From Erysipelotrichaceae bacterium (GTDB taxonomy: Bacteria > Bacillota_I > Bacilli_A > Erysipelotrichales > Erysipelotrichaceae), in the NCBI GenBank assembly GCA_017445225.1, contig JAFSUN010000003.1, positions 32,648-96,647 of the forward strand: a stretch of DNA of 64,000 nt. The letters run 5' to 3'. Within the stretch, counting starts at the first letter, position 1, and each line of letters begins with the position of its first letter. Under the pieces are notes generated by a model. The model ran no database searches. It saw only the letters and a list, made by a program, of their open reading frames with translations, and had not been told where the DNA came from. The translations under genes and the position numbers were made by a program. Below are positions 40,064 through 49,386 of this stretch, in pieces.

Positions 40064-43000
40064 CTAGAAGCTTGCCTTGATGCTCTTTACGGCAGAGTAG
40101 CCTGAGTAACAGACATTACCTTTAACATCCTTATAGCACGCTCTTACTCTGAAGTAATAGGTCTTGCCAGCCGTCGGAACCACAAACGCAAATTCACTTT
40201 CGTCCAGTTCCTTGATCGCTGCCTTGAATCCCTTATTCTTCTTAAGGCTGTACTCTACTTCATAGCTTACTTCATACTGATGATCGGCCCAGTCAAGTTT
40301 TAGCGCCTTATTTTCGGCATCAAGCGATAATACCAGTTCAGCAGGTGCTTTCATAGCCGGTACCTTTACGCTCTTTACAGCGCTGGCTACCGATACGACC
40401 TTAACGCTCTCAGTTTCCTTTACTGCCTTTACCTGATAGTAATAGGTCTTTCCCGGTGTGGCATGATCCTGGAATACCAGTTCACTTGTCTCTCCTACTT
40501 CCTTGAAGCCCTTCTTCTTATTGGTGCTTCTTAAGATCTTGTATGATGTAGCTCCTTCTACCTTTGAATAAGTGATTTCAACTAAGTTAGGTTCAACCTC
40601 CGGCTTGGCAATTACCGTACTGATGGTTGGTTTGCCTAAGCTTAAGGTCTTGTTCAGTACATTACTGTAAGCTGAATAGTATTTCTTTCCATCTATTTCA
40701 GCTACGGCTCTTACCTTGAAGTAATACTTCTTGCCACTGGTTGCCTGGGCGAATACTCCCTGTAATTCATCAAAGGTTCCTACCAGCTTGAAACTCTTCT
40801 TGGCATTTAATGACTGATACAGTTCATACATGACATCGAATTCATTCTCTGTCCAGTTAACGGTCATGGTCCATTCTTCAGGATCTGTAGTTACGGAAGT
40901 AAGCTTAGGAGCCTTGATGGCTGTCTTGATGCTCTTGTTGGCTGAAGCAGCACTTAATACTTCCTTGCCTTCTACCATTCTTACAGCTTTTACCTGATAG
41001 TAATAGGTCTTGCCAGGCAATGTCTTATCATCAACGAATTCTGTTGTATCAGATGTTCCTATTACGGCATACCCCTTCTTGGCATTGGTGCTTCTAAGGA
41101 TCTGATAGTAATCAGCACCGTCTACCGCTCCATAGCTGACCTTTACTTCATTTGATTCGATCTGCTTGAGAGCTGAGATGGCAGGCTTAGACAGTGAGGT
41201 CTTTACAGATACTGTAGCACTTTCGTCCGAGGCAACATAATAATCATATATTTCACCATGAGCATATGCCGCATAATAATAAGTCTTCCCCGGTTCGATA
41301 TTATCCGTATCTACATAACCATCATTTCCCATCTCAAAGACCACTGGATCATCAAAGTCCTTATTGGTTCCTCTTATCAGGACATAAGAATTAAGTCCTT
41401 TTGTCTTTTTTGAGAGCGTTATTCTTATCCGATTATAAGCTTCCGCCTTTACGGTCAGTGTTGGCTTATTGGTGAGATAGAACAATTCCTTTGCACTGTA
41501 TTCTATCCTCCCCATTCCTTTGTTTATTTCAACATAGTAGAAATATGGAGTATTAGCTTTAATGTTCTTGTATACATATTCTCCATAGCTTTTGTTAGTA
41601 GTAACAATCCTTTTAGAAGCGTTTTTCTCAGGGTCACCTACAATACAGCGCAGATAACAATGTCCGACATCCTGACCTACATCCCATTTAATGGTCAGTT
41701 TGCCCTTCTTATAGATGAGATCAGTAATGACATGCCGCCCTGTTTCATAAGCTTTCCACGTCCATTCTCCTGCCCATTCCGCAGCATGGGAAGGATATTC
41801 GATCAGCAGATCCTCCTCTGTTAAGCGCAGATTACCGTGCTTCCACCATCCTTCATTTAACACAGCTCTGCTGTTCCAGGTGGTAAACTTTGGCCCAAGT
41901 TTTATGGTAGTTATTCCGGACTTATAAAACATATAGTCCATATTTGTGATTGCCGAAGTATCAAAGCTACTTATGTCGAGATAGTTCAGTTTAGTACAGT
42001 GGCTGAACATTTCTCTCATACTGGTAACCTGTGCGGTGTTAAATGAGGAAACATTAACATCCGTAAGCGCATTGCATTCCTGAAACATAAATGCCATAGT
42101 GGCAACGTTGCTGGTGTCAAAACCGGTTAAATCCGCATATTTCAGTTTTGTGCAGCTGCTGAACATATAACTCATATCGGTCATCGCACTGGTATCAAAT
42201 CCCTTGCCATAAAAACTTTCAAGCTTAATGCCTCTGAACATCAGAAAGGTCACTTTTACAGTCTGTCCTTCCGCAACCCTTACTGTCTTCATATCATGTT
42301 CCAAATGCCATTCATTCAAATCACCAACAAACTGTTCTGTATGGAACAGTTTGCCTTCATATCTATTTCCAAGCACATCGGAAAACAATCCTTCCGTAAA
42401 GCTCTCATAATCTCTGTTAGTGTTGAAGAAAATCAGTTCCTTATCGCTGTTTAAAACCGCACAGGGAACAACGGTATCCAATACCGCTTCCCAGGTACCG
42501 CACCATTCATCACAGTTTTCGGGATATTGGGTGCGCAGTTCAGCAGCAGTCTTTCTTTCGTTGATTCTGATGTTTTCCCATGGGTGATCCGGCAAAAGAG
42601 CGTCTTCATGCCATACGGTCATACCCTTGCCAAGCGTTACTCTTGCCAGACTGGTACAACCGGCAAACATGTCCTTCATGTTTTCTGCCTTGCCGGTTGA
42701 AAGAGGTAACGCTTCAGCCAGATCAAGGTGTCTGAGCGATGTGCAGTTTTTAAACATTCCGGAGAAATCCGTTACCTGTTCGGTGTTGATCTTACCACCA
42801 TTAACAGAAGAGACCTTTTTAAGATTAACACAGTCAGCGAACAGATCTCGGCATGTCGCAAGATCAACACTGATTCCGTCAACTACAACCTCTTCGACAA
42901 CTTCACTGCCCTGCCAGGGAGAAACAAAGTCCTCTTCCCAGAACTTGCGGTAGATGTATCCCGGGCCAACTGCATCTTCATTCAGTCTTTCTACAATTCC

Positions 43001-44026
43001 AGTTCCTTCTTCATAATCATAAGGCGATGTTAAAAATGTCAGAACACCGTCATTACCTAATACCGCATACTCTGTCATGATGTAGGAAGAAGATACCGGT
43101 ATGATGAACGCCTTACCTAACAGCCTGGCCTCAGCATCAGACGCCGCTTCATATGAGCCGGCAATATCGCCATCAGCGAACAGCGTTCTGGAAGACTTGA
43201 CGAAAGAACAGATTTCTGACAGTCCGCTGTTCTCCCAGATGACATCGCTTTCCGCATTATCACCATACTGCTTTAAGCCGAAATAATCACCATCTTCCAC
43301 CATGCCCATATAGCCATAAGGCTGTAAATCAACTGTGTGCCAGCTGGAATAACAGGATATGTCACAGTCTTTCTGCGGACCAGCCGCATTTACAATCATC
43401 TCATTAAATTCATCCTGATCACCAATGCCTATCAGATTAACGATGATCTGCCCATCGCTGCAATAATAAAGAGAATTATAAAAGCCGGTAAAAACATCCG
43501 CTTCCTCTTGCCCGCCAAGATACGGGAAATCAAGCGTTACCGGAAATTCGATTCCATCGGCTTTTGCCAGTTCTATCTGCTGACGGCATACTTCAGGATA
43601 AAGAAAACCTTCTACGTTATTATACAGAGCGAATGTTTTCCAATCACCTTCAGCTATTATTTTATCACCTACCAAGTCGGTATATGATATTCCATCATTC
43701 GTCCTGTAAACATAGGGTGCCGTAATACTGTTTCTGATATAGAAACCTTTCTCGTCAGGTAGCAACGATTCTTTGGTAAGGGCCGCTTCAACAGCCATAC
43801 GGAAATGTTCGTTCTGGAGGGCCTTCCTGGTATTAACTCTGTCTTCATCGCTCAGATGGGAGGTATGACTGTAATTCGCGCGTCCCATATTGAACGTAAC
43901 ATAACTGGTAATATTGCTTTCCTGTTTTTCATTGGATTTTCCATCAACATTTGCAGGGTCAGAACAAAAACAACTGTATACCATGCATAGTAGTATAATG
44001 AACATTCCCTTTAATAACTTAATCAT
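40064..44026 (-). CDS. Giant mosaic surface lipoprotein: solute-binding-protein lobe, BspA-type DUF285 repeats and Fn3 repeats
   Basis: About 1,320 residues. The N-terminal hydrophobic segment ends in MVYSC, a usable lipobox. Residues about 40-390 resemble the C-terminal lobe of a family 5 (OppA) solute-binding protein: YVTFNMGRANYS, NEHFRMAVEAALTKESLL, and a DISCYSSWHTVDLQPYGYM stretch. Two blocks of BspA/DUF285 repeats follow, with phrases such as VTDFSGMFKNCTSLRHLDL and MTDMSYMFSSCTKLKYADL. The rest (about 750-1320) is a series of Fn3-like domains repeating TPGKTYYYQVKAV and YKILRSTNKKKGF. Likely surface-exposed, binding host or polymer ligands. GGTGGGTGAAG precedes the ATG at 44026; an extended -10 (TGG-TAGAAT) lies at 44068-44073. 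Confidence 0.75.
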   Translation of the reverse strand: MIKLLKGMFIILLCMVYSCFCSDPANVDGKSNEKQESNITSYVTFNMGRANYSHTSHLSDEDRVNTRKALQNEHFRMAVEAALTKESLLPDEKGFYIRNSITAPYVYRTNDGISYTDLVGDKIIAEGDWKTFALYNNVEGFLYPEVCRQQIELAKADGIEFPVTLDFPYLGGQEEADVFTGFYNSLYYCSDGQIIVNLIGIGDQDEFNEMIVNAAGPQKDCDISCYSSWHTVDLQPYGYMGMVEDGDYFGLKQYGDNAESDVIWENSGLSEICSFVKSSRTLFADGDIAGSYEAASDAEARLLGKAFIIPVSSSYIMTEYAVLGNDGVLTFLTSPYDYEEGTGIVERLNEDAVGPGYIYRKFWEEDFVSPWQGSEVVEEVVVDGISVDLATCRDLFADCVNLKKVSSVNGGKINTEQVTDFSGMFKNCTSLRHLDLAEALPLSTGKAENMKDMFAGCTSLARVTLGKGMTVWHEDALLPDHPWENIRINERKTAAELRTQYPENCDEWCGTWEAVLDTVVPCAVLNSDKELIFFNTNRDYESFTEGLFSDVLGNRYEGKLFHTEQFVGDLNEWHLEHDMKTVRVAEGQTVKVTFLMFRGIKLESFYGKGFDTSAMTDMSYMFSSCTKLKYADLTGFDTSNVATMAFMFQECNALTDVNVSSFNTAQVTSMREMFSHCTKLNYLDISSFDTSAITNMDYMFYKSGITTIKLGPKFTTWNSRAVLNEGWWKHGNLRLTEEDLLIEYPSHAAEWAGEWTWKAYETGRHVITDLIYKKGKLTIKWDVGQDVGHCYLRCIVGDPEKNASKRIVTTNKSYGEYVYKNIKANTPYFYYVEINKGMGRIEYSAKELFYLTNKPTLTVKAEAYNRIRITLSKKTKGLNSYVLIRGTNKDFDDPVVFEMGNDGYVDTDNIEPGKTYYYAAYAHGEIYDYYVASDESATVSVKTSLSKPAISALKQIESNEVKVSYGAVDGADYYQILRSTNAKKGYAVIGTSDTTEFVDDKTLPGKTYYYQVKAVRMVEGKEVLSAASANKSIKTAIKAPKLTSVTTDPEEWTMTVNWTENEFDVMYELYQSLNAKKSFKLVGTFDELQGVFAQATSGKKYYFKVRAVAEIDGKKYYSAYSNVLNKTLSLGKPTISTVIAKPEVEPNLVEITYSKVEGATSYKILRSTNKKKGFKEVGETSELVFQDHATPGKTYYYQVKAVKETESVKVVSVASAVKSVKVPAMKAPAELVLSLDAENKALKLDWADHQYEVSYEVEYSLKKNKGFKAAIKELDESEFAFVVPTAGKTYYFRVRACYKDVKGNVCYSGYSAVKSIKASF

Positions 44027-44089
44027 AGCTTCACCCACCAATTGTTAATTACCGGTCTTCTGCTTTTATTCTACCACTTAATTCTCATG

Positions 44090-45136
44090 TTAAATCACAA
44101 TCTCATATTGTTCCTTTAAGTAATTGAGCATGTTGTATTTGATCAGACCTTCTCTTTGCAGTCTGCCGACCAGAATTCCCGGTGCTATTTTCTTATCTGA
44201 CGCGAATTTAAGAATCTGATCTTCAGAATAGTCTCCAACCCTGATGAACGGATCATAATCTTCAGCAGGAATCAGGGCTTCTGCTGCCCACTTATCTGCT
44301 GCTTTTTCTTCTTCATCAGATGTCCTTCCTGTCATGTGCCCCAGAATGATATGAGCAAGTTCATGGAACAGGCTGAACCAGAACTTATCGGCATCCTTCC
44401 CTCTGACTGTCATACCTATTACTATTTTGTTCCCATCCTGGATTGTTGCTCCCTGCAGAAAGGTGCCTTTCAAATGAGGAAGAAAGACCAGGGCAATGCC
44501 GCATTCAGCCAGCCGTTTCATTAATTCAGGACAGAATTCTTCAGGCGGCAAAACCGTCATTCTGCGAATTACAGGAATTTCAGTGATCAGCTCTTTAATG
44601 TTAATGGGAGCTAAGGCAACCTCTCTCGCTCTGATTCTTGCTTCTTGAGTCCACGCCATTAAGGCAAGGTCACCTTTTTCGGTAAATGCCAGTCTTCTGC
44701 AGGCAATCTTTATTACCTGCTCATTGTCAAGAAGAGAAAGATCAACTACTTCGAAAAACCTTCTCAGGTTTATGACTTTTTCCCGTAAATCACGTGTAGG
44801 AGCGATCCAGCCAAGCTTGGCCATTTCACTGTATGGAAACTGTTTTGCCAATTCCATGTCTGAGTCCATGGCATTCTCTGCTTCAGCCTTAATGATTTTC
44901 TCCCTGTAAACGGCTTCCAGATTATTCCAGAACTTTGCCGGTACACCTAAAACTGTTTCAAGCCTTACGGCCATTTCCGGAGTTAACTGGACATCACCAT
45001 TTATCAGTCTGCTGATATGCTTTTCTGACATATTCATTCTGGCCGCAAACTCTTTCTGATTCATACCACGGTCATTCAGTTGTTCCTTAATGGTAGCTCC
45101 CGGTGGTATGGCAATGTAAGTCCGGCTTCTGGTCAT
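44090..45136 (-). CDS. higA: HigA-type antitoxin fused to an ImmA/IrrE metallopeptidase domain
   Basis: 348 residues. The first 90 form a HigA-like XRE helix-turn-helix (PPGATIKEQLNDRGMNQKEF, then HISRLINGDVQLTPEMAVRL). The C-terminal part is an ImmA/IrrE-type domain with the zinc motif FHELAHIILGH and DEEEKAADKWAAE downstream. This two-domain form is common in HigBA loci. GGGAGGAG precedes the ATG at 45136. The cognate toxin reading frame upstream is broken, so this may be an orphan antitoxin or regulator. It would be expected to bind the repeats upstream of higB. Confidence 0.88.
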   Translation of the reverse strand: MTRSRTYIAIPPGATIKEQLNDRGMNQKEFAARMNMSEKHISRLINGDVQLTPEMAVRLETVLGVPAKFWNNLEAVYREKIIKAEAENAMDSDMELAKQFPYSEMAKLGWIAPTRDLREKVINLRRFFEVVDLSLLDNEQVIKIACRRLAFTEKGDLALMAWTQEARIRAREVALAPINIKELITEIPVIRRMTVLPPEEFCPELMKRLAECGIALVFLPHLKGTFLQGATIQDGNKIVIGMTVRGKDADKFWFSLFHELAHIILGHMTGRTSDEEEKAADKWAAEALIPAEDYDPFIRVGDYSEDQILKFASDKKIAPGILVGRLQREGLIKYNMLNYLKEQYEIVI

Positions 45137-45154
45137 ATTGACTCCTCCCTTCTT

Positions 45155-45450
45155 TCAGTGATAGTCAACGATTTCCAGAATATTGGCAATCTGAATCTCG
45201 TTTCCCTGTTTTTCAAAAACCAGCCGATACGGATGAACCAGGTCAACAGCGTACTGTCCTTTTCTGTTCTGGGACAATGGATGACATCTTCCAATGTGAA
45301 ACCGAATCATCATTTCCACCGTATCCGCTGCCTGAATTTCACCAATTCGCTGATGGATCTTATCAGCATTTCTCTGCCATAGGCTTTCTCAGCAGTTGAG
45401 GCATTGGTACAGACCTTCAAGATTTTCTTATTCTTATATGTGATATTCAA
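45155..45450 (-). pseudogene. higB: HigB-type toxin gene with a one-base frameshift
   Basis: From TTG at 45450 (AGAGGTG upstream) the frame reads MNITYKNKKILKVCTNASTA, EKAYGREM, then goes out of register. The next frame continues ADKIHQRIGEIQAADTVEMM, IRFHIGRCHPLSQNRKGQYA, and ends at 45155 with LEIVDYH, a complete HigB (RelE-superfamily) C-terminus. The span is 296 bases, one short of a 98-codon gene plus stop. The join is near 45366-45370, where ATGCTGAT would read ATGGCTGAT in an intact copy. Either the toxin is inactivated, or frameshifting or a sequencing error is involved. Confidence 0.8.
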
Positions 45451-45465
45451 ACTATCACCTCTCAA

Positions 45466-45545
45466 GATTTACTTTATAGGTAAATTCAGTATACAGTAGA
45501 ATGCCAACCCAGTCAAATATTAAAATTAACCTTAGAGGTAAATTC
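45466..45545 (-). promoter_or_regulatory. Promoter and candidate HigA operators of the higBA locus
   Basis: On the minus strand -35 TTGACT (45511-45516) and -10 TATACT (45488-45493), 17-base spacer. The plus-strand sequence AGGTAAATTC occurs at 45478-45487 and 45536-45545. Together with GATTTAC (45466-45472) the first copy makes an inverted repeat next to the -10, the usual placement of antitoxin operators. Confidence 0.65.
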
Positions 45546-45829
45546 TGTTTTAGCGATTCCTTTATTCAACGATAGTAATTACATTATATTCCGTCCAATT
45601 AACTGTAAACCGATATTCTTAACCCTCTGACTATATCATTGATTCGCACTGGTGGTTTCCGTCTTTTCGCACTGTTAGTACTATTGGTATGCAATAATCA
45701 AGCGACTGAAGATCAATGGGTTTTCTGCCTGAATTGTTTATAAAATATACGTGTTATTTCACACGTTTATTCGCTTGCGTATATTGTATAATTATGTCAT
45801 AGAGAAAGAGAGGTATAACAGACGCCTGA
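45546..45829 (+). other. A+T-rich intergenic stretch with a fossil insertion-sequence promoter
   Basis: No coding frame. Near the right end TTGTATAATTATG and GAGAGGTATAAC look like a transposase promoter and ribosome binding site, directly in front of the transposase remnant; the intervening 5' part of that gene is missing. Confidence 0.5.
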
Positions 45830-46129
45830 AATCAAACCAATGGGAGAGGAATACAGAAGAACTTCATATTAGATGAACTGAAATCTAACGCAAGAAAGCT
45901 TCTTGATTCCGAATCAGGATTGATGCACCGTCAAAGAAGGTCGATTTATACCGAAGGAGTATTCGGAATACTTAAGCAGGATTATGGATATATAAGACTG
46001 CATCGAAGAGGGATTTTAAAAGCCGAGTTGGAGATCACCTTAGTAGTGCTGGGATTCAACCTGAGCAAGTATCATAACAAGCTGCACAGACCAGTAAACT
46101 ACCTGCATAAACATTCTTTCCTCACATAA
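45830..46129 (+). pseudogene. C-terminal remnant of an IS1182-type transposase
   Basis: About 99 codons open from 45830 to the stop at 46129. They read KNFILDELKSNARKLLDSES, then QRRSIYTEGVFGILKQDYGY, the typical DDE-transposase ending of IS1182-like elements, and LGFNLSKYHNKLHRP. There is no proper start, and the N-terminal and DDE catalytic parts are missing. With the ISL3 remnant at 39.2 kb it brackets the accessory island. Confidence 0.75.
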
Positions 46130-46227
46130 GTTGTTTTTATAATAGCCGAAAACAGCCTTTTTACTCATGAAAACTATATGTTTTCTACTGTTTTTGATGG
46201 CACTTCACAACTCATCAAATCTATAGC

Positions 46228-46274
46228 CAAAAAAAGACCTGTGCGAAACGAATTATTTCATTTCGTTACAGGTC
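46228..46274 (-). terminator. Intrinsic terminator of the thioesterase gene
   Basis: On the minus strand GACCTGT (46268-46274) pairs with ACAGGTC (46236-46242), with an inner AACGAA/TTCGTT helix and seven following Ts. Confidence 0.85.
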
Positions 46275-46300
46275 CTTTTTCTTGTCTATTGATCATTTCA

Positions 46301-47020
46301 TCAGCGCATTCTGGCCAGCAGGGCGGTCCGGCCATTCTTTAACAGCCGGAAATCCGTCAGCTGATCATGGCAGCTTTTCTGCAGCAGCAGGCGGTCCTTC
46401 TCGTAGCAGGGTTCCCGGAAGACCACTTCCAGGGAATGAATGTTCAGCTTCTTAATCTCCTCACTGCTCAGCGAACCCATCAAGGCCCGGACATAGGCGA
46501 CGTTGTTCATGTGGCCGCCGACATCGATGTCCGTCGACCTGACTTGATACTCGCCCCCATCTTCCCAGACTTCCGGAGTGATGCGTTCAAAGTCCTCGGC
46601 AATGCTCTCGGGCCGATCAAACTGCAGGCCCTCCGGATAGACCTCACCGACATCGATCAGCGTCTGCCGGCGCACATCCATCATTGCCCATTCAGTCTTG
46701 CCCCTTACCAGCACATTTCCCTTCTCATCGCTGATCAGGTAGCTGCGGTTGCAACGCAAGCCGCCCGGTGCCTGCGGCCAGGTGCTGACGATGACCTTCT
46801 GGCCCATGTAGGGACGCTTCTCAAAGATGACCCGGGTCCTGACCGTCAGCCAGAACAGATTGCGGGGAAGCAGGGCTCTGGCCCCGATGCCCAGCATCTC
46901 AGCGTGCTGACCGGCGATGTCCATGAACAGGGCAAAGGCCTCCGCATGGCCCAGTTTCCCGGAGGAATCGGTCATGCTGAGGGTGATTTCCAGCGGTTTA
47001 TTGAACACCAGCATGCTCAT
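46301..47020 (-). CDS. Acyl-ACP thioesterase
   Basis: Releases free fatty acid from acyl carrier protein. 239 residues arranged as two hot-dog domains. TWPQAPGGLRCNRSYLI lies in the first. The STDIDVGGHMNNVAYVRAL segment in the second carries the Asn-His pair of the FatA/FatB-type catalytic centre. Bacterial members often tune the fatty acid pool or recycle acyl-ACP. The ATG overlaps the upstream AlaX-like stop by one base (TAATG), with GGAG at a longish 11 bases. Chain-length specificity cannot be deduced. Confidence 0.88.
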   Translation of the reverse strand: MSMLVFNKPLEITLSMTDSSGKLGHAEAFALFMDIAGQHAEMLGIGARALLPRNLFWLTVRTRVIFEKRPYMGQKVIVSTWPQAPGGLRCNRSYLISDEKGNVLVRGKTEWAMMDVRRQTLIDVGEVYPEGLQFDRPESIAEDFERITPEVWEDGGEYQVRSTDIDVGGHMNNVAYVRALMGSLSSEEIKKLNIHSLEVVFREPCYEKDRLLLQKSCHDQLTDFRLLKNGRTALLARMR

Positions 47021-48177
47021 TATCCAAACAGCTCCTTCATGAGTTTTTCAATTTCTTCCTTTTCGGCGCTTACCACGCCCTGAATGATGTCGGGACGGCC
47101 GCCACCCCGGCCATTCAGTCTCCTATTGATCTCTCCGCTGAAATCCCGCAGATTGACCTTCTGGGACATGATCAGATACTCCCAGCCGTCTTCCCGGCGG
47201 TTGAACAGGGCGGCCACTTCGGCCTTTTCACAGGATAATGCTTCATTGCCATATCTGGTCAGAATGGGTTTATCAATATCCTGAGTAAACAGGATGTGCA
47301 CCCTTTCCCTTCCGGCTTTCGCCAGGGAAGCCAGCAAAGTCTCTTCCTTAAAGCGGTTTAACTGACCGGAGAGTTCATGATTTCTCTGCAGCATTCTTTC
47401 CACGTATTCCGCGGTCCTTAGCGGCGCCGCCGACAGCAGATTGGAGATCTGCCGGTTCTGTTCATAGATCGCCGCCAGATAGTCCCTTAAGCGGCTGCCG
47501 CACAGTATCATCATCCGCACTCCGTTCTTATGCTTTTCCAGGGACAGCACCTTGACGGCACCGATCTCCCCGGTACCTCTGACGTGGGTCCCGCAGCAGG
47601 CGCAGCGGTCAGCCCCTTCAATGTCAACGATCCGTACCTGGCCGCTAAGCTCCTTCTTGCTGCGGTAGTCCAGATCCTGCAGTTCTTCGTCCGTGGGGAA
47701 GCATTCCCTTATCTCAATGTTCTCATCGATCACTTCATTGGCCTGACGCTCGATTTCCAGGGCCTCTTCCCAGCTCATCGGACCGTTAAAGTCCAGCTGA
47801 ATGAACTGGCCCATGTGGAAGCCGACATTGTCATAGCCGAAGTTCTTATGCACCAGGCCGCTGACCACATGCTCGCCGCTGTGGTTCTGCATGTGTTGAT
47901 AGCGCCTCTGCCAGTCGATCTTCCCCCGGACAGTTTTACCCACTTCCAGAGGGCGGTCGCAATAGTGAACCGGCGTGCCGTTGACCTCCTTCACCAGCAG
48001 TACTTCCGCCTCATCGAGGTAACCGGTATCGCTGGGCTGGCCGCCGCCTTCACAATAGAAAATGGTATCGCTCAATACCACTTTCCATCGGTCACTGTCT
48101 TCTTCACAGGATACGACCTTACTGTCAAATTCCCGGCAGTAGGGATCCTGATAGTAATGCAGATCAAAGCTGATCAT
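47020..48177 (-). CDS. AlaX-type alanyl-tRNA editing protein with DHHA1 domain
   Basis: 385 residues. Stand-alone editing homologue of AlaRS that hydrolyses Ser- or Gly-tRNA-Ala. The editing domain has YCEGGGQPSDTGYL, the zinc-binding HSGEH, and CACCGTHVRGTGEIG as the second zinc half. The C-terminal DHHA1 domain has RLNGRGGGRPDIIQG. The ATG at 48177 follows the alcohol dehydrogenase stop by one base (TAA-G-ATG) without an obvious Shine-Dalgarno, so it probably relies on coupling. Confidence 0.88.
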   Translation of the reverse strand: MISFDLHYYQDPYCREFDSKVVSCEEDSDRWKVVLSDTIFYCEGGGQPSDTGYLDEAEVLLVKEVNGTPVHYCDRPLEVGKTVRGKIDWQRRYQHMQNHSGEHVVSGLVHKNFGYDNVGFHMGQFIQLDFNGPMSWEEALEIERQANEVIDENIEIRECFPTDEELQDLDYRSKKELSGQVRIVDIEGADRCACCGTHVRGTGEIGAVKVLSLEKHKNGVRMMILCGSRLRDYLAAIYEQNRQISNLLSAAPLRTAEYVERMLQRNHELSGQLNRFKEETLLASLAKAGRERVHILFTQDIDKPILTRYGNEALSCEKAEVAALFNRREDGWEYLIMSQKVNLRDFSGEINRRLNGRGGGRPDIIQGVVSAEKEEIEKLMKELFG

Positions 48178-48178
48178 C

Positions 48179-49348
48179 TTACAGCGAGGCATTGAGGATG
48201 TCCAGTACATCCTGCTTGCTCATGTCCTGGAAGCGCGCGGCACCGGAGTAGTTGCTGACGCGTTCGGCCATGATCTCAAAGTATTCATCATCGATGCCCA
48301 GATCGCTGAGGTTATCGGTCAGGGCCAGATCCTTGAACAGGAAGTCCTCCAGGCAGCGGATGGCTTCCAGGGCGATCTCCTTCTTAGGCAGATTGTAGTC
48401 GATCTCCCAGACTTCGATGCCGAACTGCACGAAGCGCTCCAGAGTATCCTTGTTCAGGAAGTGACGCATCCATCGGGGGGTGACGATGGCCAGTCCCAGA
48501 CCATGGGTGATGTCATAGAAAGCTGACAGCTCATGCTCGATCGGATGGCAGCTCCAGGGATTGGGTCCCTTGTCGATCCTGGTAAAGCCGTTGATGGCCC
48601 AGGAGGAAGCCCACATAAGATTGGCGCGCGCTTCATAGTTGGTCGGTTCCTCACAGGCAACCGGCGCATAGCGGATGACGGTCTTCATCAGACCCACCAG
48701 CACGCTGTCCGTCAGGTACATGCCCGGCTCCCGGGAGAAATAGGTCTCCATCAGATGGGAGAGAATGTCGGCGCTGCCGCAGGCGGTCTGGTAACGGGAC
48801 ACCGTATAGGTCAGGGTCGGATCCAGGAAGGAAACCTTCGGCCTTAAGACGTCAGCCTGCCGGCCGATCTTTTCATGGGTAACGGGATTGGTGATGACAC
48901 CGCCAGTATCCATCTCGGAACCGGTAGCTGCCAGTGTCAGAACGGTTACCAGCGGCAGGGCCTTTTCGATCGGCACCTTCTTACCGTGGAAATCCCAGTA
49001 GTCGCCGTCATAGTAACGGCCGGCGGCCATGAATTTGCTGGCGTCAATGACGCTGCCGCCGCCCACGGCCAGAATGACATCGATGTCGTGCTCCTTGCAC
49101 AGATCGGCGCCCCTGGCTACCGAGGTGACCCGGGGATTGGGCTCAATGCCGTTAAGTTCGTATAGTTCCAGCCCGGCCTTGTTGATCTCTTCAACGATCC
49201 GGCTGTATAAACCGCTTTTCTTGATGGACCCGCCGCCATAGGTCAGCAGGACCTTGTTTCCAAAGCTCTTCAGTTCTTCGCCCAGATGGCTCAGCTGATC
49301 CCGGCCGAAGTAGACCTTGGTGGGAATGTTATAGATGAAATCCTTCAT
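48179..49348 (-). CDS. Iron-containing alcohol dehydrogenase (butanol dehydrogenase-like)
   Basis: 389 residues of the type III ADH family, closest in pattern to NADPH-dependent butanol dehydrogenase BdhA/YqhD. GGGSVIDASKFMAA binds the cofactor, and ATGSEMDTGGVITN is typical of the YqhD/BdhA branch. SHLMETYF and SCHPIEHELSAFYDITHGLGLA carry the metal-binding histidines. GGAGG lies eight bases before the ATG at 49348 (MKDFIYNIPTKV). It likely reduces aldehydes to alcohols in fermentation; regulation by Rex would be plausible but no site is seen. Confidence 0.92.
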   Translation of the reverse strand: MKDFIYNIPTKVYFGRDQLSHLGEELKSFGNKVLLTYGGGSIKKSGLYSRIVEEINKAGLELYELNGIEPNPRVTSVARGADLCKEHDIDVILAVGGGSVIDASKFMAAGRYYDGDYWDFHGKKVPIEKALPLVTVLTLAATGSEMDTGGVITNPVTHEKIGRQADVLRPKVSFLDPTLTYTVSRYQTACGSADILSHLMETYFSREPGMYLTDSVLVGLMKTVIRYAPVACEEPTNYEARANLMWASSWAINGFTRIDKGPNPWSCHPIEHELSAFYDITHGLGLAIVTPRWMRHFLNKDTLERFVQFGIEVWEIDYNLPKKEIALEAIRCLEDFLFKDLALTDNLSDLGIDDEYFEIMAERVSNYSGAARFQDMSKQDVLDILNASL

Positions 49349-49386
49349 GATAATGTCCTCCGCTTTCATTTTATCGTAAATCCGGT

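Noticed and set aside
39000..46200. Prophage or integrative element
   Set aside because: No integrase, phage structural or conjugation genes and no tRNA at the borders; only transposase fragments.
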